Positions 36,026-45,108 of a stretch of 64,000 nt of DNA are shown here, piece after piece; position 1 is the first letter of the stretch; every line of letters starts with the position of its first letter. The translations under genes and the position numbers were made by a program. Below the pieces are notes generated by a model. It was given only the letters and a program-made list of their open reading frames with translations. It was not told where the DNA came from and ran no database searches. The DNA is from Chryseobacterium sp. FH1 (GTDB taxonomy: Bacteria; Bacteroidota; Bacteroidia; Flavobacteriales; Weeksellaceae): assembly GCF_000735135.1 (NCBI RefSeq), contig NZ_JPLZ01000002.1, positions 62,001-126,000 of the forward strand, given 5' to 3'.

Positions 36026-37291
36026 ATGATTAATAAGAAGATAAAACTACTGATCCTAACAAGTGATATTCCTTACCCATTGAATGTCGGAGGGAACATA
36101 GCGCAATTCGGCTTTACGGATTATCTGAGAGAATTTGTTGATATTACTTACATCTTTCAAATCAACAGTAGTTCAGATCAGGCAAACTCCGATAGCTTGA
36201 AACTCAAATGGAAAAATGTCAACATCATAAATGTAGTTACTGAGAACGAGAAAGTAGAATATTCTGTCATCACAAAGATTTATAGACTACTCAAGAAGCG
36301 TTTTCCAAAATACTCACAAGATAAAATACAAAAGAAAAAGAATAAAACTATTTTTGATATAGCGCTATGGTACCTCCGTCCTATATCTGAGCAATACATA
36401 TTACAAGTTGAAAATTTTCTGAAAGACAACAAGGTAGACTTGATTCAGGTAGAACAAGTTCCTTTTTTGACTTTATCTTCTCTGGAAACTACGATCCCAA
36501 AATTGTTCGTACATCATGAGATCCAATCTGAGCTATTAAAGTCTGCAGAAAAAAACACAGCTTACTCCAATTCATTCACCACATACAATTATGAATTGAC
36601 AAAATCTATTGAAGACAGTTTGCTGAAAAAATTTGACCACATCATTGTCTTCAGTGATAATGACAAACAGCATTTATCAAATCATCACATTGATAATGTG
36701 TCTGTTATTCCTTTCCCTTTCTTAGAGACAGAAAACGACAGTAAAAATAATAATCTTGACAGTATTGACAAATTGACCTTTGTAGGAGGAGACAACCACT
36801 ATCCCAATTTTGATGCAGTACAATGGTATTATGAGATAGGGAGAGAAATCTATGAAAAGTCTGGTTTAAAACTTCACGTCATTGGACATTGGAAAACAGA
36901 AAATATCTTAAAGTTTGAATGTGACCATATCGTATTTGAAGGTTTTGTAGATAATCTATCTGCTTCATTGCGTAAAAGTATAAACATTGTTCCTTTAAGG
37001 ATCGGAAGCGGAATTAGAACCAAAATCCTAAGTGCTTTCCTGATAAAAACGGCTGTGATAAGTACACATATTGGCATCGAGGGCATTAATGCTACAGAGA
37101 ACGAGATTTTCTTATCCTTCCAGAATCCAAGCGAACTGATAGAAAAAATATTGTTTTTAAAAAATAATGGTGAGCAGAGAGCAAAATTAGTAGAGCAGGC
37201 ATATCAATTCGTCAACACCAATTTCAGTCCAAAATTTTTATCGGAAAAGCGTTTAGAGTTATATAATCAATTAATAGAGAACAATGAATAA
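36026..37291 (+). CDS. Glycosyltransferase, GT4 family
   Basis: GT-B enzyme of 421 residues. The N-terminus starts KIKLLILTSDIPYPLNVGGNIAQFG (nucleotide-sugar/acceptor loop), and the C-terminal half has LHVIGHWKTENILKF, FEGFVDN and VPLRIGSGIRTKILSAF, the usual GT4 donor-binding pattern. It overlaps the next gene by eight bases (37284-37291). Linkage formed is unknown. Confidence 0.82.
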   Translation: MINKKIKLLILTSDIPYPLNVGGNIAQFGFTDYLREFVDITYIFQINSSSDQANSDSLKLKWKNVNIINVVTENEKVEYSVITKIYRLLKKRFPKYSQDKIQKKKNKTIFDIALWYLRPISEQYILQVENFLKDNKVDLIQVEQVPFLTLSSLETTIPKLFVHHEIQSELLKSAEKNTAYSNSFTTYNYELTKSIEDSLLKKFDHIIVFSDNDKQHLSNHHIDNVSVIPFPFLETENDSKNNNLDSIDKLTFVGGDNHYPNFDAVQWYYEIGREIYEKSGLKLHVIGHWKTENILKFECDHIVFEGFVDNLSASLRKSINIVPLRIGSGIRTKILSAFLIKTAVISTHIGIEGINATENEIFLSFQNPSELIEKILFLKNNGEQRAKLVEQAYQFVNTNFSPKFLSEKRLELYNQLIENNE

Positions 37292-38162
37292 ACTGGCTAT
37301 TGTTATTCCCTTCTATAACATTGATTTTTTTGAAGAAACTCTAAAATCTGTTGCCAATCAAACAAATAAAGGATTTACATTATATATTGGTAATGATGCC
37401 AGCCCCAATGATCCTTCGCCTTTGATTGAAAAATATTTTGCGCAGGAAAATTATAAATATTACAATTACAAAACAAATCTCGGTGGAGAGAATCTTGTAA
37501 AGCATTGGGAACGCATTTTGGAAAATACCACAGAAGAATGGTTTCAAATTCTAGGTGATGATGACACGATCGCAGAGGATTTCGTTGCCGAATTTTATAA
37601 CTCGTTGGCAAGATTGAATGAGGAACAAATCAATGTTTTGAAATATCCAATCAACATTGTAGATGCAAAAAGTAATTTTATAAAAAAATCTTCATTTAGT
37701 ACCGATATTCTCGACAGAAAATCGTTTATCATGTCCAGAATATGCCACTCTAGCCTATCTTCACTTTCAGAAAATATTTTTAGGACAGCTGGTTTTCAGA
37801 AATTTAAATTCAGACACCTACCATTAGCATGGCATAGTGATGATCTTCTTATATTTGAAGTGGCGGAAAACAATAAGATTTTATACAACAATACGTCGTA
37901 TGTCAATGTAAGATCTTCTGGAATCAACATCTCATCAAAATCTGACAATTTAAAAACAAAAGCCCTGGCAACTAGCGAGTTTTATAAATGTATCATCTTA
38001 AATTATTATACTTTATTTACTTCAAATCAAAAAGAAGAAATTCTTAATAATTTAAAAAAACACTATTACAATTCAAAACAGAAAGTCAATCTTGATATTC
38101 TATTTGAGGTTTTAAAAGATAATGTCTCACGAGGGTTAAAACTTACAAAGTATTTATTTTAA
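37284..38162 (+). CDS. Glycosyltransferase, GT2 family
   Basis: GT-A enzyme of 292 residues. The start AIVIPFYNIDFFEETLKSVANQT and the acidic pair LGDDDT (about 91-96) mark the nucleotide-sugar and metal site. The C-terminal part is helical and not diagnostic. The start overlaps the previous gene. One of at least seven GT2 enzymes in the locus. Confidence 0.85.
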   Translation: MNKLAIVIPFYNIDFFEETLKSVANQTNKGFTLYIGNDASPNDPSPLIEKYFAQENYKYYNYKTNLGGENLVKHWERILENTTEEWFQILGDDDTIAEDFVAEFYNSLARLNEEQINVLKYPINIVDAKSNFIKKSSFSTDILDRKSFIMSRICHSSLSSLSENIFRTAGFQKFKFRHLPLAWHSDDLLIFEVAENNKILYNNTSYVNVRSSGINISSKSDNLKTKALATSEFYKCIILNYYTLFTSNQKEEILNNLKKHYYNSKQKVNLDILFEVLKDNVSRGLKLTKYLF

Positions 38163-38165
38163 ATT

Positions 38166-39068
38166 ATGAATAATCTAGTCTCCATCGTCATCCCCAATTA
38201 TAATCGCGAATCTCTTATCGGAGGGACGCTGGATTCGATCATTGGACAGACCTACGTAAACTGGGAATGCCTAATCGTTGATGATGGATCAACAGATAAT
38301 TCTGTGGCCGTAATCCATACATATCTCGAAAAAGACCCACGTTTCAAACTATTCCAGCGTCCTGCACAATATCCGAAAGGTGCAAACGCTTGCAGAAATA
38401 TCGGAATGAGTAAATCTGAAGGTGATTATATCATTTACTTCGATAGTGATGATCTCATGACTACAGACCATCTCGAGAAAAAATTGAATTTTGTAGTAAG
38501 AGCTGATTTGGATTATGCCGTTTTCAAATCCAAGCACTTTGGTCAGCCATCGGATGAAGATGAGTATATAGATTATTCTTACTATCAAACATACGAATTC
38601 ACAGCAGACAATTACCTCACCAACAAAATGAGGTTTTTCACAAACGATCTCATTGTAAAATCAGCATTAGCAAAAGAAAGTCCTTTTTATCAGAAATATC
38701 AATCAGACTTAGAAAATGTTCTGATGACACAATTGGTGCTTAAATCATCTAAAAATGGATTTTGTGATGAAATCGTAACACTCAAAAGATATCATCCCGA
38801 TAACATAACCCAGGGTCTGGCTCAAAGTGAGAAAAAAACATTGATCCATGTTTTCTTTTTTTACTACAATATCTTAGATTATTTGTATCAGCTAAATGCA
38901 TCAGAAACTGCAAAATCTTTTGTACAGGATCAATTGATATATTTTTACAGGAAAATAAATTTTAAATTAGAAGTTCCCTTCTTTGATTTCTTATTTAAAA
39001 TCATAAGACTTGGGTCACCAAAAAACATAGTTGCAATCACCAATAAAAGGTTAAAGAAATTGGGTTAA
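38166..39068 (+). CDS. Glycosyltransferase, GT2 family
   Basis: GT-A enzyme of 300 residues. Typical order: SIVIPNYNRESLIGGTLDSI, then WECLIVDDGSTDNS and FDSDDLM, which holds the DxD-like metal site. A helical C-terminal domain follows. Starts three bases after the previous stop codon. Confidence 0.88.
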   Translation: MNNLVSIVIPNYNRESLIGGTLDSIIGQTYVNWECLIVDDGSTDNSVAVIHTYLEKDPRFKLFQRPAQYPKGANACRNIGMSKSEGDYIIYFDSDDLMTTDHLEKKLNFVVRADLDYAVFKSKHFGQPSDEDEYIDYSYYQTYEFTADNYLTNKMRFFTNDLIVKSALAKESPFYQKYQSDLENVLMTQLVLKSSKNGFCDEIVTLKRYHPDNITQGLAQSEKKTLIHVFFFYYNILDYLYQLNASETAKSFVQDQLIYFYRKINFKLEVPFFDFLFKIIRLGSPKNIVAITNKRLKKLG

Positions 39069-39102
39069 TTCTGATGATCTTTTATTTTAATATCCAACAC
39101 AA

Positions 39103-39936
39103 ATGCTTTCAATCATTATATCCTCATATCAAGAAGATTACTACAAAAACGTTTGCAACAGTATCTCACAAACCATTGGAAATACTGCCTACGAAATCAT
39201 AAAAATAGAAAACCCTGGCTTGATGGGTGTTTGCGAAGCCTACAACAAAGGTGCTGCCCAGTCAAAACATGACTATCTCCTATTTATTCATGAAGACATT
39301 CTCTTCCAGACCGATAACTGGGGAGAAAAACTAATATCCCATTTTTCTAAGCTGGAAAATCCAGGAATATTAGCTGTTGCAGGTACTTCCTACAAATCAA
39401 TCGTCCCAGTAGGATGGTGGTCATTCTTAGAACATCGTTTTTTACATCTTGATCAAATAACCAAAGAAAAAGAAACCCACTCGCACAGATTAGAGAATCC
39501 CAAAAAAGTAATAATTACGGATGGCGTTTTCTTGGCAATGACAAAGGAAAAATGGGCTGTCACAAAATTTAATGACAACAATAAAGATTTTCACGGCTAC
39601 GATGTGGAGATTAGCTTGGATTTCTCAAAGAACAGTCAAAACTATGTTATCCCAGACATTCTCATTACGCATTTATCTTCGGGTACCATCACAAGACAAT
39701 GGCTGGACAGGATCATTAATATCTATTCTAAGCATATCTTCAAACCCTCAAATTTTTCTCACTCAAATGAGTTATCTTCTTATGAGATATTTTTCCGATA
39801 TTTAAATAGGTTCAAATATTCGAAATCTGAAAAAATAGCAGTTTTTTTCAAATTTTATAGACCTTTACTATTTAGTTTACGCGAAAATTATAAAATTCTA
39901 CACATGTTTTTTTATTATATTAATACTAAAAATTGA
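39103..39936 (+). CDS. Glycosyltransferase-like protein, StrF-like domain
   Basis: Protein of 277 residues starting SIIISSYQEDYYKNVCNSISQTIGN. The domain resembles the StrF-like family (Glyco_tranf_2_5). The FIHEDILFQT motif, DGVFLAM and FHGYDVEISL stretch are shared with the gene at 41687, so these two are paralogues. Starts 35 bases after the previous stop, the largest gap in this run. Confidence 0.78.
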   Translation: MLSIIISSYQEDYYKNVCNSISQTIGNTAYEIIKIENPGLMGVCEAYNKGAAQSKHDYLLFIHEDILFQTDNWGEKLISHFSKLENPGILAVAGTSYKSIVPVGWWSFLEHRFLHLDQITKEKETHSHRLENPKKVIITDGVFLAMTKEKWAVTKFNDNNKDFHGYDVEISLDFSKNSQNYVIPDILITHLSSGTITRQWLDRIINIYSKHIFKPSNFSHSNELSSYEIFFRYLNRFKYSKSEKIAVFFKFYRPLLFSLRENYKILHMFFYYINTKN

Positions 39937-39940
39937 TCTT

Positions 39941-40867
39941 ATGAACGATAGCAAAGCCTTGGTTTCTGTCTTCATGATTTCGTACAATCAGCAAGATTAT
40001 ATTATAGAAGCATTAGAAAATGTACTCAATCAAAAAACTGATTTTGATTTTGAAATCATACTGTCAGACGATTGTTCCACGGATAATACCAAAAATGTAG
40101 TTCAGGATTTTCTAGCCAGCCATCCAAATAAAAATTTGGTCACATTCTTTTCTCAAGAAAAAAATCTTGGATGGATGCCGAATTTCATTTTCACATTACA
40201 AAAATGTAAGGATTCTGGTGCAAAGTACATCGCGATGTGTGAAGGAGACGATTTTTGGACCAATCCAGACAAACTGCAAAAGCAAATAGACCTATTAGAA
40301 AATAATCCAGATGTAGTACTCACGTGTCACCAATATAAAGAATTGTACAATGATGGTTCTACAAAAGATTATCCTTACTTCAGAAAAGATTTCTTTCTAG
40401 GGCAAGAGAGTTTCAAATTTTCTCAAGAGGATTTTGAGGCATTTCTCAGAATTCAAACCATGACAATTGTTTTCCGAAATTCTGCTTTGGATTTGGAATT
40501 GCGACATAAGTACCAATATTATTGTGACACACACATTAAGCATCACATCTTGGATCACGGTTTGGGCTTGTACACAAAAGATTTTGATGCAGTCTACAGG
40601 ATACATGGTAAAAATGTGTTTGCCTCTCTAAAACGTAGAGAACAATCTGAATTTGCTTATAATGTATATCGTGATCTTATCACCAACAACAATTCACAGG
40701 GATACAAAAAAACACGTGACATTGTCATGGAAAACCGTGTCAAAATCGAATTAGAAACTCGCAAACACAGTTTTTTTAATAGATACTACCAGCAGCTATT
40801 ATTACAACAGTTATCTGACAGGCATTCTTTCTTAAAATATTTAAGTAATTTGTGGAAATCGATTTAG
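39941..40867 (+). CDS. Glycosyltransferase, GT2 family
   Basis: GT-A enzyme of 308 residues. Motifs are VSVFMISYNQQDYIIEALENVLNQ, SDDCSTDNTKNV and CEGDDFWT, with the acidic metal site. It lies one base before the next gene's ATG region in a tight run. Confidence 0.87.
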   Translation: MNDSKALVSVFMISYNQQDYIIEALENVLNQKTDFDFEIILSDDCSTDNTKNVVQDFLASHPNKNLVTFFSQEKNLGWMPNFIFTLQKCKDSGAKYIAMCEGDDFWTNPDKLQKQIDLLENNPDVVLTCHQYKELYNDGSTKDYPYFRKDFFLGQESFKFSQEDFEAFLRIQTMTIVFRNSALDLELRHKYQYYCDTHIKHHILDHGLGLYTKDFDAVYRIHGKNVFASLKRREQSEFAYNVYRDLITNNNSQGYKKTRDIVMENRVKIELETRKHSFFNRYYQQLLLQQLSDRHSFLKYLSNLWKSI

Positions 40868-40868
40868 G

Positions 40869-41687
40869 ATGAAAGGACTGATCAAAAAACTAGCACGTCA
40901 GATCTCGGGAGATTCTTCCGAGGTCTTGATCACACCAAAGGGTGCCCGCTTTGGCAATCTCCTCTATTTTTTTTTGAGAGCATACATTTTTGAATGTCAA
41001 GGCAAAACAATGAAAATCTTAGAGACCAAGCACTTCGAAGAAATCTTAAAACTTTTTCCTCAGCTTTCAGAATTCGTTGTCAAAGAAGAAGATATTAGAT
41101 TTTATCATGAAAAAGACAAAGACAATAACTTCTACCAGGTCTTTGGAACGCATTTTACTTTGGAACAACTCAATGGATTCATAAAAAAATATTTGATCGA
41201 TAATGTGAGAAACAATTTAAAACAAAGCCAGGAACCCTCCAAACTCTGTATCAACGTTAGACGTGGCGATTTTTACGAGAAGGGAAACTCATCGATATAC
41301 GGTTATGACCAGATTGGTTTCATCAGGCATGTTTTTGAAGTCCATTTGTCGTCTTCATATTTTCAAAACATCAAAATTGTCTCAGATAATATGATGTGGT
41401 GCAGACAGGAATTACAATTTCTAAAAAAATACACTGCAGAACTTACTTTTCCAGATTTTCAAAATCCTGTAACTGATAGTTTCTTGGAAGTGATCAACTC
41501 GGAAGAATTGATTCTATCCAACTCTACTTTTTCGTTTTGGGCAGCATACATATCAAATTACATGTACGAAAATACACAGCAAACATATTGTCCTATCTTT
41601 GGAAGTAGAAAAATAAAAAATACAGATCTGTACCAGACAAACCCCAATTGGAATATAATCTCTGATTTTAACTTTAATCAATTTTAA
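40869..41687 (+). CDS. Fucosyltransferase-like protein (GT11)
   Basis: Protein of 272 residues with the GT11 alpha-1,2-fucosyltransferase pattern: INVRRGDFYEKG (about 129-140) in place of the usual HxRRGD, IVSDNMMWCRQEL for the SDD..W motif, and LSNSTFSFWAAYIS for the SNSTFSWWAA motif. The family normally uses GDP-fucose. No GDP-fucose synthesis genes lie in the window. Its stop overlaps the next ATG by one base (41687). Confidence 0.75.
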   Translation: MKGLIKKLARQISGDSSEVLITPKGARFGNLLYFFLRAYIFECQGKTMKILETKHFEEILKLFPQLSEFVVKEEDIRFYHEKDKDNNFYQVFGTHFTLEQLNGFIKKYLIDNVRNNLKQSQEPSKLCINVRRGDFYEKGNSSIYGYDQIGFIRHVFEVHLSSSYFQNIKIVSDNMMWCRQELQFLKKYTAELTFPDFQNPVTDSFLEVINSEELILSNSTFSFWAAYISNYMYENTQQTYCPIFGSRKIKNTDLYQTNPNWNIISDFNFNQF

Positions 41688-42523
41688 TGATCTCAATCAT
41701 CGTTTCTTCATACAACGATCAATATTATAAAAGTTTTGAAAAATCAGTGTCACAAAGCATTGGTGATACAAAATATGAAATAATCCGCATAGAAAACCAT
41801 GGATTGATGAGCTTAGCACAAGCCTACAACCAAGGAGCACGCCAGGCAAATTATGCAAACTTGCTTTTTGTACACGAAGACACCATTTTTAGAAGTACAG
41901 ATTGGGGACAAGAGTTAATAAACCTTATTTCTGATACAGATATTGGAGTAGTAGGGATTGCAGGCGAGGACTACGCATCGTATGTTCCATCATACTGGTT
42001 CTCTAGCAATTTGAAGAAAATGCATTTTATTCAGAAATATCCAGACAAAGAAGAGATCATATTAGATAGAGTCAATTTCAAAACAGATTCTAAAAATGAA
42101 AATGTCAAAAGTCTAGACGGTGTCTTTTTAGCCTGCAGTGCGAAAGTTTTTTCTGAATTCAAATTTGACGAAAGCATTCGTGGCTATCATGGCTATGATA
42201 TGGATTTTTCTCTTCGTGTATCTCAAAAATACCAAAATATTGTAACTTCTCTTGTTACCTTGGAACACAGATCTACAGGACAACTATCAAAAGAATGGTT
42301 ATCCTCTTTGATTTTTGTTTGGCAAAAGAATAAAAAAATAAAATTTGCTAAATATGACAAATCTATAGAGTTGGAAAAATTTTATGCCCTGATATTGATG
42401 ATGAAAAAATTTGATTTCAAAAAATCAGAGATTATAGGCACTACAATCCAATATTTAAATCCTTTTAGGATAGGATATATCAACTCTATCAAAGTAATAC
42501 TAAGGCTTAGATATTTAAAATAA
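41687..42523 (+). CDS. Glycosyltransferase-like protein, StrF-like domain
   Basis: Protein of 278 residues, paralogue of the 39103 gene. Shared features are SIIVSSYNDQYYKSFEKSVSQSIGD, FVHEDTIFRSTDWG, LDGVFLACSA and the RGYHGYDMDFSLR pattern. It overlaps the GT11-like gene by one base. Substrate unknown. Confidence 0.78.
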   Translation: MISIIVSSYNDQYYKSFEKSVSQSIGDTKYEIIRIENHGLMSLAQAYNQGARQANYANLLFVHEDTIFRSTDWGQELINLISDTDIGVVGIAGEDYASYVPSYWFSSNLKKMHFIQKYPDKEEIILDRVNFKTDSKNENVKSLDGVFLACSAKVFSEFKFDESIRGYHGYDMDFSLRVSQKYQNIVTSLVTLEHRSTGQLSKEWLSSLIFVWQKNKKIKFAKYDKSIELEKFYALILMMKKFDFKKSEIIGTTIQYLNPFRIGYINSIKVILRLRYLK

Positions 42524-42530
42524 ATAGAAA

Positions 42531-43313
42531 ATGATCCCAAAAAAAATACATTACTGTTGGTTCGGTGGCAACCCAAAACCAGAATCTTTCTACATCTGTC
42601 TTGATTCTTGGAAGAAAAATCTTCCGGATTACGAAATCATAGAATGGAACGAATCCAATTTTGACCTCACTTGTTGCGAATATGTCCGTCTTGCGACAGA
42701 AAAGAAAAAATGGGCCTTTGTTTCAGATTATGCAAGAGCATTAGCTTTGTTTGAGCAAGGTGGAATCTATATGGATATCGATGTGGAAGTCAAATTTTCC
42801 CTGGATGAGTTTTTGGTCCACCGCGCATTTTCCGGATTTGAAATCAAAGGCTCTCCTTTCACAGCACTTTGGGGCACTGAAAAAGACCATCCTTGGCCAA
42901 AAAAGGTTTTGGATTTTTACAATCAAAAGACCGATTTTGATTTGACAACGAATACTGTTTTTGTATCAGATCTTCTCACCAACCATTACAAAGCCAATCC
43001 TGAAAAAGACGAATATCAAGAACTTGCAGATGGAATAGTCATCTATCCATCCACGTATTTCTGTTTGGATCTTCCGAAAAATTACGCCGCTCATCATTTT
43101 GTAGGGACTTGGCACGAGCGAGATACACCGAATCCATTCAAAGATTACGTCCACGCTTACCATCATCTGAAAAATGTAGCGGAAATAAAGCAGGGGAAAA
43201 AAGAAATTCATAATGCCGTCAACAATCTCAAAATCATTACAGCTGATGAGATTCTGGATCAATTTCCTTTAAGAATGTTATTTAAACATATTTTAAAACG
43301 GATAAAACCATAG
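42531..43313 (+). CDS. Glycosyltransferase, GT32-like
   Basis: Protein of 260 residues resembling the capsular-polysaccharide GT32-type family. It starts IPKKIHYCWFGGN, has WAFVSDYARALALFEQGGIYMDIDVEV (about 61-87), and contains the DxD metal site in MDIDVEV. A strong family match, but the sugar transferred is unknown. Tight spacing on both sides. Confidence 0.83.
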   Translation: MIPKKIHYCWFGGNPKPESFYICLDSWKKNLPDYEIIEWNESNFDLTCCEYVRLATEKKKWAFVSDYARALALFEQGGIYMDIDVEVKFSLDEFLVHRAFSGFEIKGSPFTALWGTEKDHPWPKKVLDFYNQKTDFDLTTNTVFVSDLLTNHYKANPEKDEYQELADGIVIYPSTYFCLDLPKNYAAHHFVGTWHERDTPNPFKDYVHAYHHLKNVAEIKQGKKEIHNAVNNLKIITADEILDQFPLRMLFKHILKRIKP

Positions 43314-43342
43314 GATTTATTATTTTTACACAAAACTAATTG

Positions 43343-44422
43343 ATGAGTTATAAAATTGCAATTGTCTACGGAACCAGGCCAGAATTTCTAAAAGTTTTTC
43401 CCGTGATCCACCAGTTTCGTCTGCAAAATGAAGAAGTTATTGTAGTAAATACTGGTCAGCACGATGATCTTCTTACAAAAATGGAAGAAAGCTTCGAAGT
43501 GATACCAGATTTCAGACTTTCCGTTCAGTCACTAGATTTTACCAATTCCAATTTGGTAGCAAAACTGATCAACAGCTTGTCCGACCTTGTTCATAAAGAA
43601 AACATTACAAAGATTGTAGCTCAGGGGGATACCTTTACGGTTTTAGCTTCGTCCATCGTCGCTTTTATGGAAAAGAGAAAATTCTATCATATCGAAGCTG
43701 GACTTAGAACCACAGATATCAGAATGCCATTCCCGGAAGAGTACAACAGAAGAGTTGTTTCTCTTGGGAGCGATGTGAATTTTGCACCCACCACATTATC
43801 AGAAAGCAATCTTTTGAAAGAAGGAATTCCGAGAAATAAAATATTGTTGACGGGAAATACCATTGTGGATATGATCCAATACATTCTGGAAAAAGAAAAT
43901 ATCGAAATTGAATATCAAAACAAGGTCTTCATCACAGCCCACAGAAGGGAAAACATTGGTAAACCATTGCAGGAAATTGCTCAAGCCATCAAAGAACTGG
44001 CAACAGAAAATCCAGAAATTGTTTTCGAGTGGGCCTTGCATCCAAATCCAAATACAAGAAAAATCATCCTAGATGTTTTTGATAATAAAAAGCCTGACAA
44101 TCTAATATTTACAGAACCACTTCCCTACTTGGATACGATTAGGAAAATGGCTTCTGCAAAATTAATCATTTCAGATTCGGGCGGGATTCAGGAAGAGGCT
44201 CCAAGTCTTAGAAAAAGAGTTTTGATCTTGAGGGAAGAAACAGAAAGACCAGAAGTTTTGGACTGCAATTGTGGTGTTTTGGTCGGTAGCAATTTGCAAA
44301 AAATTAAAAATGAGTTTTACAAGATTTGGAATGAGGAGAAAGAATTCATTTTCAAATCGGAGAAAAATCCTTTTGGTGATGGAAAAGCATCAGAAGCAAT
44401 ATTAAAAAAACTTTTACAATGA
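43343..44422 (+). CDS. wecB: UDP-GlcNAc 2-epimerase (non-hydrolysing)
   Basis: Makes UDP-ManNAc from UDP-GlcNAc. About 359 residues. Motifs include VYGTRPEFLKVFPVI, VNTGQHDDLL, HIEAGLRT and ITAHRRENIG, with FTEPLPYLD and SDSGGIQEEAPSLRK in the C-terminal half. The ATG is at 43343; a TTG three bases upstream is the alternative. Its TGA overlaps the next ATG (ATGA, 44419-44422). Confidence 0.93.
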   Translation: MSYKIAIVYGTRPEFLKVFPVIHQFRLQNEEVIVVNTGQHDDLLTKMEESFEVIPDFRLSVQSLDFTNSNLVAKLINSLSDLVHKENITKIVAQGDTFTVLASSIVAFMEKRKFYHIEAGLRTTDIRMPFPEEYNRRVVSLGSDVNFAPTTLSESNLLKEGIPRNKILLTGNTIVDMIQYILEKENIEIEYQNKVFITAHRRENIGKPLQEIAQAIKELATENPEIVFEWALHPNPNTRKIILDVFDNKKPDNLIFTEPLPYLDTIRKMASAKLIISDSGGIQEEAPSLRKRVLILREETERPEVLDCNCGVLVGSNLQKIKNEFYKIWNEEKEFIFKSEKNPFGDGKASEAILKKLLQ

Positions 44423-45102
44423 TAATAGGAAGAGGACTTTTAGCATCTATTTTTTTTGAAAATGATAGAGAAGATACTGTTTTTTTTGCGTCTGGCGTAT
44501 CTAATTCTTTAGAAAGCAGACCAGAAGAATTTTTGAGGGAAGAAAACCTCATCAGAAAAACAATAGGAGAAAACAACGACAAAATTTTTGTTTATTTTTC
44601 AACCTGCAGCGTCTACGACTCTTCCAAAACTGGTAGTGACTATGTGCTTCATAAAGTGAAAATGGAACAAATTATCAAAAATCTTTGTGATAGATATTTG
44701 ATACTAAGGGTAAGCAATGCCGTTGGACAAGGTGGAAATCCAAATCTTCTGATGAACTACCTCATCCGATCCATCAGGAATAACGAAACTATCAATGTTC
44801 ATACAAAAGCAACCAGAAACCTTATAGATGCAGAGGATATTAAAAAAATCACTTTTAATTTATTAGATAACCAAATCCTTAATAAAATTGTAAATGTTGC
44901 ATACATTCAAAATTATGCAATCATTGAAATTTTGGAAATCATAGAACGTTTTTACGATACGAAACTTGATCTTAATCTCATAAAAAGCGGTTCTGGATAC
45001 GACATTAATGTTCCAGATGTCGAAGAATACTTTCGGAATAATGGCCTTACAAATAAAGAATCTTATCTTTGTAATATATTACAGAAATATTATTCTCTTT
45101 AA
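44419..45102 (+). CDS. NAD-dependent epimerase/dehydratase-like protein
   Basis: Short SDR-like protein of 227 residues. It starts MIIGRGLLASIF and shows VYFSTCSVYDSSKTGSDYVLHKVKME, with a modified serine-Tyr-Lys arrangement (YxxxK as YVLHK). The C-terminal part is short, and the coenzyme loop is not the full GxxGxxG. Its ATG overlaps the wecB stop by four bases. It might modify the UDP-ManNAc or the downstream uronate; this is a guess from position. Confidence 0.65.
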   Translation: MIIGRGLLASIFFENDREDTVFFASGVSNSLESRPEEFLREENLIRKTIGENNDKIFVYFSTCSVYDSSKTGSDYVLHKVKMEQIIKNLCDRYLILRVSNAVGQGGNPNLLMNYLIRSIRNNETINVHTKATRNLIDAEDIKKITFNLLDNQILNKIVNVAYIQNYAIIEILEIIERFYDTKLDLNLIKSGSGYDINVPDVEEYFRNNGLTNKESYLCNILQKYYSL

Positions 45103-45108
45103 GAAAAT

